Shown: piece after piece, positions 34,984-45,140 of the stretch
Layout: each line of letters begins with the position of its first letter
Position numbering within the stretch: the stretch's first letter is position 1
Origin: Papio anubis
Taxonomy: Eukaryota > Chordata > Mammalia > Primates > Cercopithecidae
Direction of reading: 5' to 3'
DNA: 64,000 bases
NCBI RefSeq assembly: GCF_008728515.1
Contig: NC_044980.1
Coordinates: 36,286,290 to 36,350,289 of the forward strand
Translations under genes and position numbers: made by a program
Notes under the pieces: generated by a model
Told to the model about the DNA's origin: nothing
Database searches by the model: none
The model's input: the letters and a program-made list of their open reading frames with translations, nothing else

Positions 34984-35464
34984 GAATACTGTATTTTTGA
35001 TCTGTATGTGGTTGAGAAAAATCGGTGTAGAAGTGGACCCGTGCAGTACAAACCTGTGTTGTTCAAGGGTCCTCTTTACTTTTACATATTGGTATATGCA
35101 TTTTAAACCGTTCAGATGGTATTGTTATTTCATGCAGTCAGTATTCATAACTTATTTGTTCATTTACTTGTATATTCTCCCTTTCTGTTATTCTTTGTGC
35201 CATACTCTGTACTTTTTTATTGGGGATCATTTTCTTTCTACCTGGAGAATTCTGTGTAATATCTCTTTTAAAGCAAGTCAACTGTTGACAAATTCTGTTA
35301 GTTTTAGTTTTTCTGAAAACATCTTTATTTTGCCTTTATTTTAAGTGATTCTGTAATTCTAGCTACTCACTTATTTCTTGACCTCCTTATTTAAAATATT
35401 TATCCCTGTCCTCTTACCTTCCTAGGTTTATTTCCCCCACATACTTACTACCATTTTTTCATAT

Positions 35465-36430
35465 AATATATTTTACTTGTTTATTAGCTTAGTATTGATT
35501 TTGTGAGGAAAGGCTCACCATAGTTGGCAGGTTGGATCTTCAGCAGCAACAACAGTTAGGTCAAGTTAAGAGTTGCTGTTGGGCTCATCTATAACTTCTG
35601 TTGATGCCACCATGACGATTTCATTTACAAGCCTATTAACAGTGGGGTGGATGATGTCAGCCAAACTGACCAAGTCACTTTGCATGGTTATTCATTGCCT
35701 TTTTTGAGGTTGATGCTTTCTGGGATTAACTTGTGACCCAAAAAGCTTCATACTTGTCCCCTTTCATATATCTATCTACATGCATCTTCTCCTCATCTCC
35801 TTGTCTCAATCTCCTGTTCTTTTATAGGGTTTATCTCTCATTTTCTGGGAAGGTTGTATCTTACCAGTGTGTGTGCTCCTTCTTGCTCACCTGATTGAAT
35901 TAATGTGATATTTAGACCATGGATCAACATGAATTTCTTTGGATTGTTCATATGCCTTGGGACTCTAAAGGCTGGAAAATTAATAATAGCCTTGATTCAT
36001 GCATGTAAATGTATGCTGTTGTTAGTTGGATGTGACTGTCAGCTGCTCTTAGTCCTCCTTAATAGGGGCAGAAAAAATGCTTCATGAGATCAATGACTGC
36101 ATACCGCTTATCTGACAGAGACCAATAACCCCGTCTTTATATGCTGCCAAAGAGACTCTCTGGATTTCACATTATAGTCTTTAATTGGTGATTTATCATT
36201 CTCACCCTTTCATTGTTTTTCTCCGTTGCATTGACTGCTCCTAGCAACAGCTATCCAATTCCTAGTCCTTTTAATTACTTCTGTGTACTTCACAAATGCC
36301 TGAAATATTGCACCTGCCGTGGCTTCTCTTTCACCAACAAAAGTTTCAGCAATTGTGGTTGCCCTGCTGTGGCATGTTAGGGACTATGTGCCACCAGTAA
36401 TGGGTTTCTCATTGCTAGCCGGTTTTTGAT
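35465..36430 (-). mobile_element. Decayed ERV-L pol fragment
   Basis: The minus strand follows the ERV-L pol gene across part of the reverse transcriptase region. The conserved core segment lies near 36030-36110 and the sequence continues toward lower coordinates. Stops and frameshifts occur throughout, so it encodes nothing. No flanking LTR could be assigned. The identification rests on recalled family sequence. Confidence 0.65.
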
Positions 36431-37390
36431 TGATACAGCATCAAATTCTCATTGGGAGTCAAAACTTCACAGGACCACTTTTGGTATCAACTCTCCCAGG
36501 TCAGGTTTCCCAAAAACACACTTTGAAATGTCTGTGTTTGCATGACAGAAGTTTATATTGGGGAGTGTTTCTGGGATCAATCCCCGTGAGAGAGGGTACA
36601 AGGGAAACAGCATTAGGAAGATGGGGAAATTGAATTGCCATGTAGTTGCCATAGCAGCAACAACTGTTCCACAGGGAGATCTGAAGGTAGAATAACCCAT
36701 CTGAGATATTCCAGGAATAGACTGTTCTACTGTATATTGGTCAGTCATTGAATGTGGGCTGTTTTGGGGTGGTATAATAGTGTAACCTTTAGTAAGGGAA
36801 TTGCAACTCAGGGAAATTCCTGAGGGTTCCGCTATTAGCCATCAGTAGGCAAAATCCCAGAAGCTAGGAGAATGAGCACTTCACTTCTGAAAGGGGAGTT
36901 CTGGGTAGCACACCACTGTTTTCACTACAGCCACAATTGGCCACATGAGTTTTAGTGGAGTGGTGAGGGTGGAAAGATATTGTATGCTAGAGAATTAAAG
37001 GAGGAGATGAGGAGGCTTGAAAACTTGTTCAAACAGCTTAGCTGTGAAGGGGAGGAGAGAGAGAAGATAGTCGGTAGAAGTTCCTGAGGAGACTGAGAGA
37101 GATGAGATCCAGGATATAAGGATGATTTGCCATGGGCTGGAAGAGGTTCATTTCTACCATTGTAATGAAAGAGGAGGAGGAAGAAAGTTCAAGTAAAGAT
37201 AAGTTTATAAGGATAATGAGAGGAAGTTGAGGCAGTTCTTGTTTCTTCTGAGAAAGAGCCAGAAGATTCAACAGCTGAAAGAGGGAGAGTTGGTTGGGTT
37301 GGAGATACAAGGTAATTAGAGAGATTTTTAATAGATTGCAGTGGAGAGTGGGAAGAGAGAACTACCAGAATAGTCAGTGGTTGGTTGTGG
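36431..37390. other. Intron sequence, unrecognised; purine-rich part
   Basis: 36430-36780 may be further retroviral or other old repeat sequence but I cannot name it. 36960-37370 is strongly purine-rich on the + strand (many gagga and gagaga words). Confidence 0.35.
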
Positions 37391-37696
37391 TTTTTTTTTT
37401 GTGTGTGTGTGTGTGACAGAGTTTTGCTCTTGTTGCCCAGGCTGGAGTGCAGTGATGCAATCTCAGCTCACTGCAACTTCTGCCTCCCAGGTTCAAGCAA
37501 TTCTCCTGGCTTTACCTCCCAAGTAGCTGGGATTACAGGCACCTGCTACCATGCCCGGCTAATTTTTTGTATTTTTGTTAGAGACAGGGTTTCACCATGT
37601 TGGCCAGGCTGGTTTTGAACTCCTGACCTCAGGTGATCCATCTGCCTCAGCCTCCCAAAGTGTTGGGATTATAGGCGTGAGCCACCTCGCTCGGCT
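37391..37696 (-). mobile_element. AluS-type element
   Basis: Antisense Alu, the last repeat before the WD2 exon. Its T tail continues into (GT)7 at 37401-37414. Confidence 0.92.
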
Positions 37697-37858
37697 GCCA
37701 GTGGGTATTTAGAATGCATTTGAGGTTGATGTTCCTGATTTTGTGAAATTATCAATTTGTGCATTTGTGTAACATTTTTTTTCTGGCAATACTTACTGTA
37801 GTAAAATTATAAACATTGTGCTCAGTATCTTACCAATTTTCCTTTTCTTTTTGTGCAG

Positions 37859-38012
37859 CCACCAGATCAAGTCATTACAGTATAGTAACACAGGAGACAT
37901 GATTCTTGTTGTATCTGGAAGCTCTCAGGCCAAGGTGATTGACAGAGATGGTTTTGAGGTAATGGAATGTATAAAAGGAGACCAGTATATTGTGGACATG
38001 GCCAACACCAAG
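37859..38012 (+). CDS. WDR70: WDR70 coding exon carrying WD repeat 2
   Basis: This 154-bp exon supplies one base (C) to complete the split Cys codon and then 51 codons, from HQIKSLQYSNTGD to VDMANTK, ending in phase 0. The acceptor is a textbook pyrimidine tract ending ttttgtgcag and the donor is gtaagc. The sequence forms the second WD40 blade: SLQYSNTGDMILVVSGS is the inner strand pair, and AKVIDRDGFEV replaces the usual Trp-Asp with Ile-Asp, common in degenerate blades. KGDQYIVDMANTK leads toward the third blade outside the window. Read-through of the donor meets a stop at 38043-38045. The exon lies about 380 bp upstream of an antisense THE1 provirus and 160 bp downstream of an antisense Alu, neither touching the splice sites. 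Confidence 0.94.
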
Positions 38013-38321
38013 GTAAGCATTAAACAGAATATTTTAATGAATTAAATTAATTCAGCACACATTTATTAACAACTATTTGAGTTATCATGTAATAATTCAC
38101 CCCAAAAGTTAGTGTCATAAAACAATAGCAATTTATTTGTTCTCACAATTGTGTGGATTGGCTGGGAAGTTCTGCTTCATACAGTATCAGCTGGAGCACT
38201 AGGATGGCTATAAGATACAAAATGGGCCCAGATGGTTTGCAGTCGATGTCCTGCTCCATGGCATCTCTCTCTGTCTTTGCCTCTTCCTTACTTCTACCCA
38301 CCCCTTCCCTTCTTGCTGGCT

Positions 38322-38343
38322 CGCTCTCTCTCTCTCTCTCTCT
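38322..38343. repeat. (CT)n microsatellite
   Basis: About ten CT units followed by T-rich sequence, 50 bp before the THE1 provirus. Confidence 0.85.
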
Positions 38344-38394
38344 TTTTCTCTTGCCACATGTCTAGTTTGGGTCTTTTTACAGTGTCTTAGTAGG

Positions 38395-38750
38395 TGTATT
38401 ATTCTGTTCTCATGCTGCTAATAATGACCTGTTTGATACTGGATAATTTATAAAGGAAAGAGGTTAATTGACTCACAGTTCTACATGGCTGGAGAGGCCT
38501 CACGATCATGGAGGAAGGCGAGGAGGTGCGAAGTCGTATCTTACATGGTGGCAGGCAGGAGAGAGCACTTGCAGGGGAACTCCCATTTATAAAACTATCA
38601 GATCTCATGAGACTTATTCACTACCATGAGAATAGCATGGGAGAAACTGCCTCCATGATTCAATTATCTCCACCTGGCCCCGCCCTTGACACATGGGAAT
38701 TATTACAATTCAAGATGAGATTTGGGTGGGAACACAACCAAACCATATCA
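38395..38750 (-). repeat. THE1 LTR, the element's 3' copy
   Basis: Direct long terminal repeat. On the minus strand a purine-rich tract (gggaggggccagagcag, 38752-38770) precedes it, as expected for a polypurine tract. It is shifted from the other LTR by small indels only. Confidence 0.92.
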
Positions 38751-40296
38751 TTCTGCTCTGGCCCCTCCCAAATCTCATGTCCTCACATTTCAAAACCAAC
38801 CATGCCTTCCCCAAAGTCCCCCAAACTCTTCTTTCAGCATTAACTCGAAAGTCCATAGTCCAAAGTCTCATCTGAGACAAGGCAAGTCCTTCCCACCTAT
38901 GAGCCTGTAAAATCAAAAGCAAGTTAGTTACTTTCTAGATACACAGGAATACAAGCACTGGGTAAATACACCCATTCCAAATGGGTGAAAGTAGCCAAAG
39001 CAAAAGGGCTGCAGGCCCCATGCAAGTCCAAAATCCAGCAGGCAAATCTTAAAGCTCCAAAATGACCTCCTTTGACTCTATGTGTCACATCTGGGTGATG
39101 CAAGAAGTGGGTTCCCATGGTCTTGGGCAGCCCAGCCCCTGTGGCTTTGCAGGGTACAGCCCCCTTTCAGACTGCATCGAGTGTCTGCAGCTTTTCCAGG
39201 CACACAGTGCAAGCTGTCAGTGGATCTACCATTCTGGGGTCTGGAGGATGGCAGCCCTTGTCTCAGAGCTCTACTTGGCAGTACCCCAGTGGGGACTCTG
39301 TGTGAGGGCTCCAACCCCATATTTCCCTTCGACACCGTCTTACCAGAGGTTCTCCATGAGGGCCTCGCCCCTGCAGCAAACTTCTACCTGGATTTCCAGA
39401 CGTCTCCATACGTCTTCTGAAATCTAGGCGGAGGTTCCCAAACCTTAATTCTTGACTTCTGTGCATCTTCAGGCTCTACACCACCTGGAACCTGCCAAGT
39501 CTTGAGACTTGCACCCTCTGAAGCCATGGCCTGAGGTGTACAAGGGCCCCTTTTACCTATGGCAGGAGCAGCTGGGATGCAGGGCACCAAGTTCTTAGGC
39601 TGTACACAGCAGGGGATCCTGGACCCACAAAACTATTTTTTCCTTCTAGGCCTCCAGGCCTGTGATGGGAGGGTCTGTTGTGAAGATCTCTAACATGCCC
39701 TGGAGACGTTTGCCCCATTGTCTTGGTGATTAACATTTGGCTCCTCATTACTTAGGCAAATTTCTACAACCCAATCTCCTCAGAAAATAGGTTTTTCTTT
39801 TCTGTTGCATCATCAGGCTACAAATTTTCTGAACTATTCTGTGCTTCTTCTTGAATGCTTTGCAGTTTAGAAATTTCTTCTGCCAGATACCTTAAATCAT
39901 CTCTCTCAAGTTCAAAGTTCCACAGATCTCTAGGGAACTCTAGAAAAAAATTCTGATTTTCATTCTTTTCCCCCATCTTGTGCCCTTTTCTAATACAGGG
40001 GCACAATGCCTCCAGTGTCTTTGCATAGTGAGAGTGACTTTACTCCATTTCCCAACAAATTCCTCATCTCCATCTGAGACCACCTCAGCCTGGACCTCCT
40101 TGTCTGTATCACTGTTAACATTTTGGTCAAAGCCATTCAACAATTCTCTAGGAAGTTCTAAACTTTCCCACATTTTCCTGTCCTCTTCTGAGCCTTCCAA
40201 ACTGTTCCAGCCTCTCCTTGTTACCCAGTTGCAAAGTTGCTTCCACATTTTCGGGTATCTTTACAGCAGCACCCCACTCTACTGGTACCAATTTAT

Positions 40297-40653
40297 TGTA
40301 TTAGTCTGTTCTCACACTGCAGATAAAGACATATCTGAGACTGGGTAATTTATAAAGGAAAGAGGTTGAATTGACTCACAGTTCTGCATGGCTGGGGAGG
40401 CCTCACAATTATGGTGGAAGGCGAGGAGGTACAAAATCATGTCTCACATAGCAGCAGGCAAGAGAGAGCACGTGCAGGGGAACTCCCATTTATAAAACCA
40501 TCAGATCTCATGAGACTTATTCACTACCACGAGAACAGTATGGGGGGAACCATCCCCATGATTCATTTATCTGCACCTGGCCCTGCCCTTGATACATGGG
40601 AATTATTGCAATGCAAGGTGAGATTTGGGTGGGGACACATCCAAACCGTATCA
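40297..40653 (-). repeat. THE1 LTR, the element's 5' copy
   Basis: Direct long terminal repeat matching 38395-38750. The adjoining minus-strand internal sequence (aaattggtaccagtagagt) is the typical THE1 start after the 5' LTR, where the primer-binding site lies. LTRs of this family can act as promoters in primates; no activity can be read here. Confidence 0.92.
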
Positions 40654-40658
40654 GTAGG

Positions 40659-40919
40659 TTTTGACTTCTTACTTGATTGCTAGGTTGCATGGAGGACAAA
40701 CATGAAAATTAATTAAGTAGCTTAATATCTGGCTTCAAATCTTAGGATCAGAGGGCCAGCTCAAATTTGCAGGGAGGGGAGGTAGATCCCGCCATTTTAT
40801 GGGTGAATGGCAAAATCAAACAGAAATTATATAGGATGGGAAATACTGATTCAGGCATCTTTGGAAACATTCTCTTCAGTTAATTTTTGTGCTAGGCTTT
40901 AGGTCAAGAAGGGGAGAGA
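40659..40919. other. Intron sequence, nothing recognised
   Basis: Short unrecognised stretch between the THE1 provirus and an Alu monomer. Confidence 0.4.
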
Positions 40920-41113
40920 CAGCTGACATGCTGTGGTACACATCTGTAGTTCCAGCTACTTGGAAAGCTGAGGCAGGAGGATTGCTTGATCCCAGGAGTT
41001 TGAGGTTGTAGTGTGCGATGATCGTGCTTGTGAATAGCCACTAGCCACTGAACTCCAGCTTGGGCAACACTTGAGACACCCTGTGTCTTAATTTCAGAAA
41101 AAAAAAGGAAAGA
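40920..41113 (+). mobile_element. Old Alu monomer (FLAM/FRAM-like)
   Basis: A single sense monomer: gttccagctacttggaaagc, ggattgcttgatcccaggag and ctccagcttgggcaac, with an A tail. An insertion (tgaatagccactag) lies before the gaactccag part. Highly diverged, as expected for the earliest Alu stage. Confidence 0.75.
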
Positions 41114-41654
41114 AAGTGATCTCAGTTTTTAATGTAAATATTTTTAATGGGATAATGATATTTTAAAATTAATGTATATTATATATCATTTAACTATAGG
41201 TCAATAATTTTATAAAACTTAAGGTACGAAAAACATTTATTTTTGCTAACATTTCTGTGAGTTGACTGTTCTTGGCTTGATGAGGCTCCAGGCTACAGAT
41301 AGAGTCTAGGTATGTTTTCTGTGTGTTTGTTCCCCCTTGGATCAGTGGACTACATGAGGATGTGTTTTTGTCACAGTGATAGAATCACAAGGAAACTCCA
41401 GTTCAGGAAGTACATTTTAAGCCATTGCTTATATCATGTCCACTAACATTCAGTCAGCCAAAACACATACCTTGTCCATGGCTAACATTGATAGTATAGA
41501 TAAATATACCTGATCTCTAGCAGGAGGAACTGCATTGTCTTGGGGAAAGGTTGTAGATATAGGGAGGGGTGATGGTTTGGGAACAATAATGTAGTCTGTC
41601 ACAAACATATTAAAGTGTAACTGGATATGGTTGATGCAGAATTTTGAGCCTTTG
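41114..41654. other. Intron sequence, possible old repeat
   Basis: 41270-41545 (catgtccactaacattcagtc, ccaaaacacataccttgtcc) resembles a common ancient repeat I cannot name. Confidence 0.35.
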
Positions 41655-41703
41655 ATTCTGATTTTTATTCTTTTCCCCCATCTAGTGCCCTTTTCTAATA
41701 CAG
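41655..41703 (-). repeat. 49-bp patch of THE1 internal sequence outside the provirus
   Basis: Matches 39950-39998 within the THE1 internal region at 47 of 49 positions, in the same orientation. Neither flank continues the match. Confidence 0.85.
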
Positions 41704-41765
41704 TAATTCTCATGATTTTTGTCTGAATTGAAATCTTCTGTGAGATTAGATTGTCTATGAAAATA

Positions 41766-42676
41766 CAGTCGATCCTCTTTGTTTGCAGCTTTTGTATTTG
41801 TGAACTGACCTACTATTTTTTGTAATCCCCAAATCAGTACTCATAGCACTTTCATAGCCATGTGCTTGCACAGAGTGACAAAGAATTTGAGTTTGAACAG
41901 GGTGATATTCTGCCTTCTTTTTCAGCTCTCATACAATAGCCAGGTATCCTTTTTGTTGTCTATTTAATGCCATGCTTTTCCTATTTTTGTACAGTTTGTT
42001 GGTTGTTTTGCGATTTAAATTAGCCCCCACGCATAGTGCTGAAGTGCTGCTTAGCATTCATAAGTCCGAGAAGTCTGTGATGTGCCTTACAGAGAAAATA
42101 CATGCATTAAATAAACTTCATTCAGGCGTGAATGCTGTAGTGCCATTGGGTGTGAGTTCAATGTTAATGAATCAACAATATGTATTATTTATTTATTTAT
42201 TTAAATTTTTTTTTTTTTTTTTGGAGATAGAGTCTCACTCTTGCTCAGGCTGGAGTGCAGTGGTGCAGTCTTGTCTCACTGCAACCTCTGCCTCCTGAGT
42301 TCAAATGATTCTCCTGCCTTAGCCTCCTGAGTAGCTAAGACTACAGGCATGTGCCACCATGACTGGCTAATTTGTTTTCTTTTTTTTTGTATTTTTAGTA
42401 GAGACGGGGTTTCACCATGTTGGCCAGGCTGGTCTCAAGCTCCTGACCTCAAATGATCCACCTGCTGTGGCTTCCCAAAGTGCTGGGATTATAGGCGTTA
42501 GCCACTGCGCCTAGCCAGCAATATATATTAAATAAGCACACATACAACAAAATTAGGTGTTGGTAAGTTTACAAAAATGTGACCAGTGGCTTGCTGAAAC
42601 CTAACTTTTTATTTACTAATTCAGTGTTCATGGAACTTTATAGACCGTAACTACACTGAATAATGAGAATCTGCTG
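41766..42676 (+). mobile_element. Tigger DNA transposon with fossil transposase start
   Basis: Begins cagtcgatcctctttg after a TA and ends gagaatctgctg. The centre (about 42015-42175) retains the N-terminal part of a pogo/Tigger transposase with the CENP-B-like helix-turn-helix region, readable as KSVMCLTEKIHALNKLHSG but then frameshifted. Most of the transposase is deleted, so it was non-autonomous. Interrupted by the Alu at 42188-42516. Confidence 0.85.
42188..42516 (-). mobile_element. AluS-type element
   Basis: Antisense Alu. The flanks caatatgtatta (42176-42187) and caatatatatta (42519-42530) duplicate Tigger sequence. Confidence 0.92.
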
Positions 42677-42860
42677 GAATATTTTTAGGTGCTGTAGATG
42701 AACCATTGGATCAAATTATTATAGTATGTTTCAGACTGCTCTATGTTGAACCCTAGTGAAGTGCCTCTCAAACCCTAATAAGGATCACAATCTCATGTCC
42801 TTTCTTTTGTTATTGAATGCCCAGTATGTGTTAGCGATTCAAACAAAGTTCAAATATAAT

Positions 42861-43160
42861 TTTTTTTTTTTTTTTTGAGACAGAGTCCAGCTCTGTCACC
42901 CCAGCTGGAGAGTGCAGTGGCATGATCTCGGCTCAGTACAACCTCCGCCTCCCGGGTTCAAGCGATTCTCCTGTCTCAGCATCCTGAGTAGCTGGGATTA
43001 CAGGTGCCCGCCACCACGCTTGGCTAATTTTTGTGTTTTTAGTAGAGACGGGGTTTTGCCAGGTTGTCCAGGCTGGTCTCGAATTCCTGACCTCATGTGA
43101 TCTGCCTGTGTTGGCCTCCTAAAGTGCCGGGGTTACAGGCGTGAGCCACCATGCCCGGCC
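42861..43160 (-). mobile_element. AluS-type element
   Basis: Antisense Alu from a T16 tract to atgcccggcc. Confidence 0.92.
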
Positions 43161-43472
43161 TTGACTTTTTAATAATAACCATTCTGACTGGTGTGAGATG
43201 GTATGCTATTGTGGTTTTGATTTGCATTTCTCTAATGATCAGTGATATTGAGCTTTTTTTCATATGCTTGTTGGCTGCATGTATGTCTTCTTTTTAAGTG
43301 TCTCTTTATGTTCTTTGCCCACTTTCTAATGAGATTTTTTTTTTCTTGTAAATTTGTTTAAGTTCCTTATCGGTGTTGGACATTAGATCTTTGTCACATG
43401 CATTGTTTATAAAAATTTTCTCCCATTCTCTACGTTGTCTGTTAAAGTGTCTTTTGCTGTGCAGAAGCTTCA
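43161..43472 (-). mobile_element. Internal L1 ORF2 fragment without a 3' end
   Basis: Antisense L1: accattctgactggtgtgag, ttgatttgcatttctctaat, tttgcccactttctaatgag and tcttttgctgtgcagaagc. It begins directly at the Alu end and has no L1 3' UTR or poly(A), so it is not a simple insertion. Confidence 0.85.
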
Positions 43473-44098
43473 AGAAGAAAGGAATCCGACTGGTTCTGTG
43501 TCTGTCTCTTTTGGCATTCTTAGACTTATGTAGTCATCAATATAGAAAGATGACTAGAAAAGTAGGACAAGAATAGCAGAAATCTACATAAAAATGTAGG
43601 AAATTAAAATTAATTACCAGCATACAAAAAACTGCTATAACTCACCCCTCCTTGCCAAATATTCTCTCTTTTGATTTTGAAATCATGGCTTATGTGTACT
43701 TTCTCCATTTCTCAGATGTAAATATAATTAATTGACTGTTTATTTGTCTAGGAAGTGTTACTGATATCTTAATTGTAGTCATTGGCTTGAATGATGGGTT
43801 TTGGTAATTCAACTACTATTACTTGAAAGTAGTGCATTTCATAGGATACTGTTATAAAATCTTTTTAACCTCTTTTCTGATTCCAGGAGTAATTAGTAAT
43901 CGTGGTTTACTGGAAAATTCAGTGAATAGGGTGTTAAAGGAAGCAATTTATTAATACTATATCTAATCTATCATGATAAAATATACTTCATATATAAACA
44001 GGCCCTCCTAATTATATTGTTAAATTGTTATATTATTAAATTTGTATCTGTATTCTTTATATCATTTTATATGTTTATGTATATATATATGAAATTAT
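43473..44098. other. Intron sequence, nothing recognised
   Basis: AT-rich, ending in (AT)n near 44082-44113. Confidence 0.4.
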
Positions 44099-44113
44099 GT
44101 ATATATATATATA

Positions 44114-44442
44114 TTTTTTTTTTGAGAAAGTATCTAGTTCTGTCACCAGGCTGGAGTGCAGTGGTGTAATCTCGGCTCACTGCAACCTCTGCCTCCTGGG
44201 TTCAAGTGATTCCCCTGCCTCAGCCTCCCAAGTAGGTGGGACTACAGCCTCCCAAGTAGCTGGGACTACTTTTATTGAAATGTACAATAAAACACCACCA
44301 CGCCTGGCTAATTTTTTGTATTTTAGTAGAGGTGGGGTTTCACCATGTTGGCTAGGATGGTCTCGATCTCTTGACCTTGTGATCCGCCTGTCTCAGCCTC
44401 CCAAAGTGTTGGGATTACAGGCGTGAGCCACCGCGCCTGGCC
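44114..44442 (-). mobile_element. AluY/S element with internal duplication and filler
   Basis: Antisense Alu. The 24-base segment cagcctcccaagtag-tgggacta occurs at 44221-44244 and 44245-44268. It is followed by about 28 non-Alu bases (44269-44296) before the Alu resumes at accacgcctggc. Confidence 0.91.
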
Positions 44443-44469
44443 TATATGTATGTATTTTGAAAGAATACT

Positions 44470-44772
44470 TACAGGTTCCACTTATACCCACTTATAGGTG
44501 AGAACATGCAGTATTTGGTTTTCTGTTACTGTGTTAGTTTGTATAGGATAATGTCCTTAGGATACATCCATGTTACTGTGGAGGACGTGGTCTCATTCTT
44601 TCTTCATGGCTGCATAGTGTTCCATGGTGTATATATGCCATACTATTTGGTACTATGCTGTTTACCTGGGCGATGAAATAATCTGTATGCCAAAGCCTTG
44701 TGACATGCAATTTACCTGTATGACAAACCTGCACATATACTCTGGAACCTAAAATAAGAGTGAAAAAAAGAT
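44470..44772. mobile_element. Twin-primed L1 insertion (5' part inverted)
   Basis: 44476-44644 is L1 ORF2 end in antisense (gtgagaacatgcagtatttg, ggctgcatagtgttccatgg). 44650-44772 is L1 3' UTR in sense (ataatctgtatgccaaagcc, ctggaacctaaaataagag) with a short A tail. Opposite orientation of adjacent parts is the hallmark of twin priming. Confidence 0.85.
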
Positions 44773-44859
44773 ACTTTACCTATCCTCTGCAACAAAATAA
44801 TATCAATACATGAAAAACAACGTAAGAAAACTATATGAAATTTTAGATAAATGTTTATC

Positions 44860-45140
44860 TGCTGTCTAGTTTAAGGAAGATAACTGTCCAAGCATAGAAG
44901 TTATCAAAATTAAAAGGCAGACTACAGGGAAAAGTAATACAGGGTTAATATACTTAATATATACATGTTGTGCTTGAAAAAGAATGAGATGGACCTGGTA
45001 TATTGACATGGTAAGAAATCTGAAACCAAAATAGGCATCCACAATTAAAACAACAAAACTATATATTATGCTACTGTATAATAATAAATTTTGTAAAAAA
45101 GAGTACTTGTAGGGGTATAGAAATACATACTGGTCTATGA
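44860..45140 (+). mobile_element. Ancient L1M 3' end fragment
   Basis: Sense L1M text: aaattaaaaggcagactaca, agggttaatatacttaatat and tagggg-tatagaaatac near the end. Diverged. Confidence 0.55.

Larger units (their letters stand above)
34384..35075. mobile_element. Tigger-group element split by Alus
   Basis: Left end at 34388 (agttgtccccttggtg) and right end gtgttgttcaagggtcc at 35055-35075, with tatgtggttgagaaaaatcgg and gtggacccgtgcagtac inside, fit pogo/Tigger-type non-autonomous elements. Diverged. Confidence 0.6.
30155..35345 (-). mobile_element. Ancient L1M element, second copy, with many insertions
   Basis: Antisense L1M starting in 3' UTR text (ttttattgaagtacaatttat) and continuing in pieces at 30155-30209, 30505-30839, 31141-31677, 31994-32894, 33210-33241, 34185-34383 and 35076-35345. 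Phrases such as tggaatagaactg-like text, tttttatctccagtaatgttcc and taaagcaagtcaactgttga are ORF2. It carries seven Alus, one younger L1 end and one Tigger element. Confidence 0.75.
38390..40658 (-). mobile_element. Complete THE1-type MaLR provirus with 5-bp TSD
   Basis: The element spans 38395-40653 in antisense: LTR 38395-38750 (356 bp), internal region 38751-40296 (1546 bp) and LTR 40297-40653 (357 bp). The left LTR starts tgtattattctgttctc and the right LTR ends aaccgtatca. gtagg flanks both sides (38390-38394 and 40654-40658), the 5-bp duplication expected of ERVL-MaLR integration. THE1 elements are non-autonomous and carry no functional retroviral genes; the open frames here are short and overlapping. 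The size agrees with the usual THE1 form. Confidence 0.95.

Noticed and set aside
36431..36780. Possible LTR belonging to the ERV-L fragment
   Set aside because: No terminal motif, polyadenylation signal or target duplication could be placed, so it was left unassigned.
5760..38012. Possibility that the WDR70 match is a processed pseudogene
   Set aside because: The three coding pieces are separated by introns with consensus GT-AG sites and keep frame without stops, so this is the intron-containing gene.
38399..40248. Frames within the THE1 provirus
   Set aside because: THE1 is a non-autonomous MaLR; its frames are short, overlapping and lack retroviral domains.
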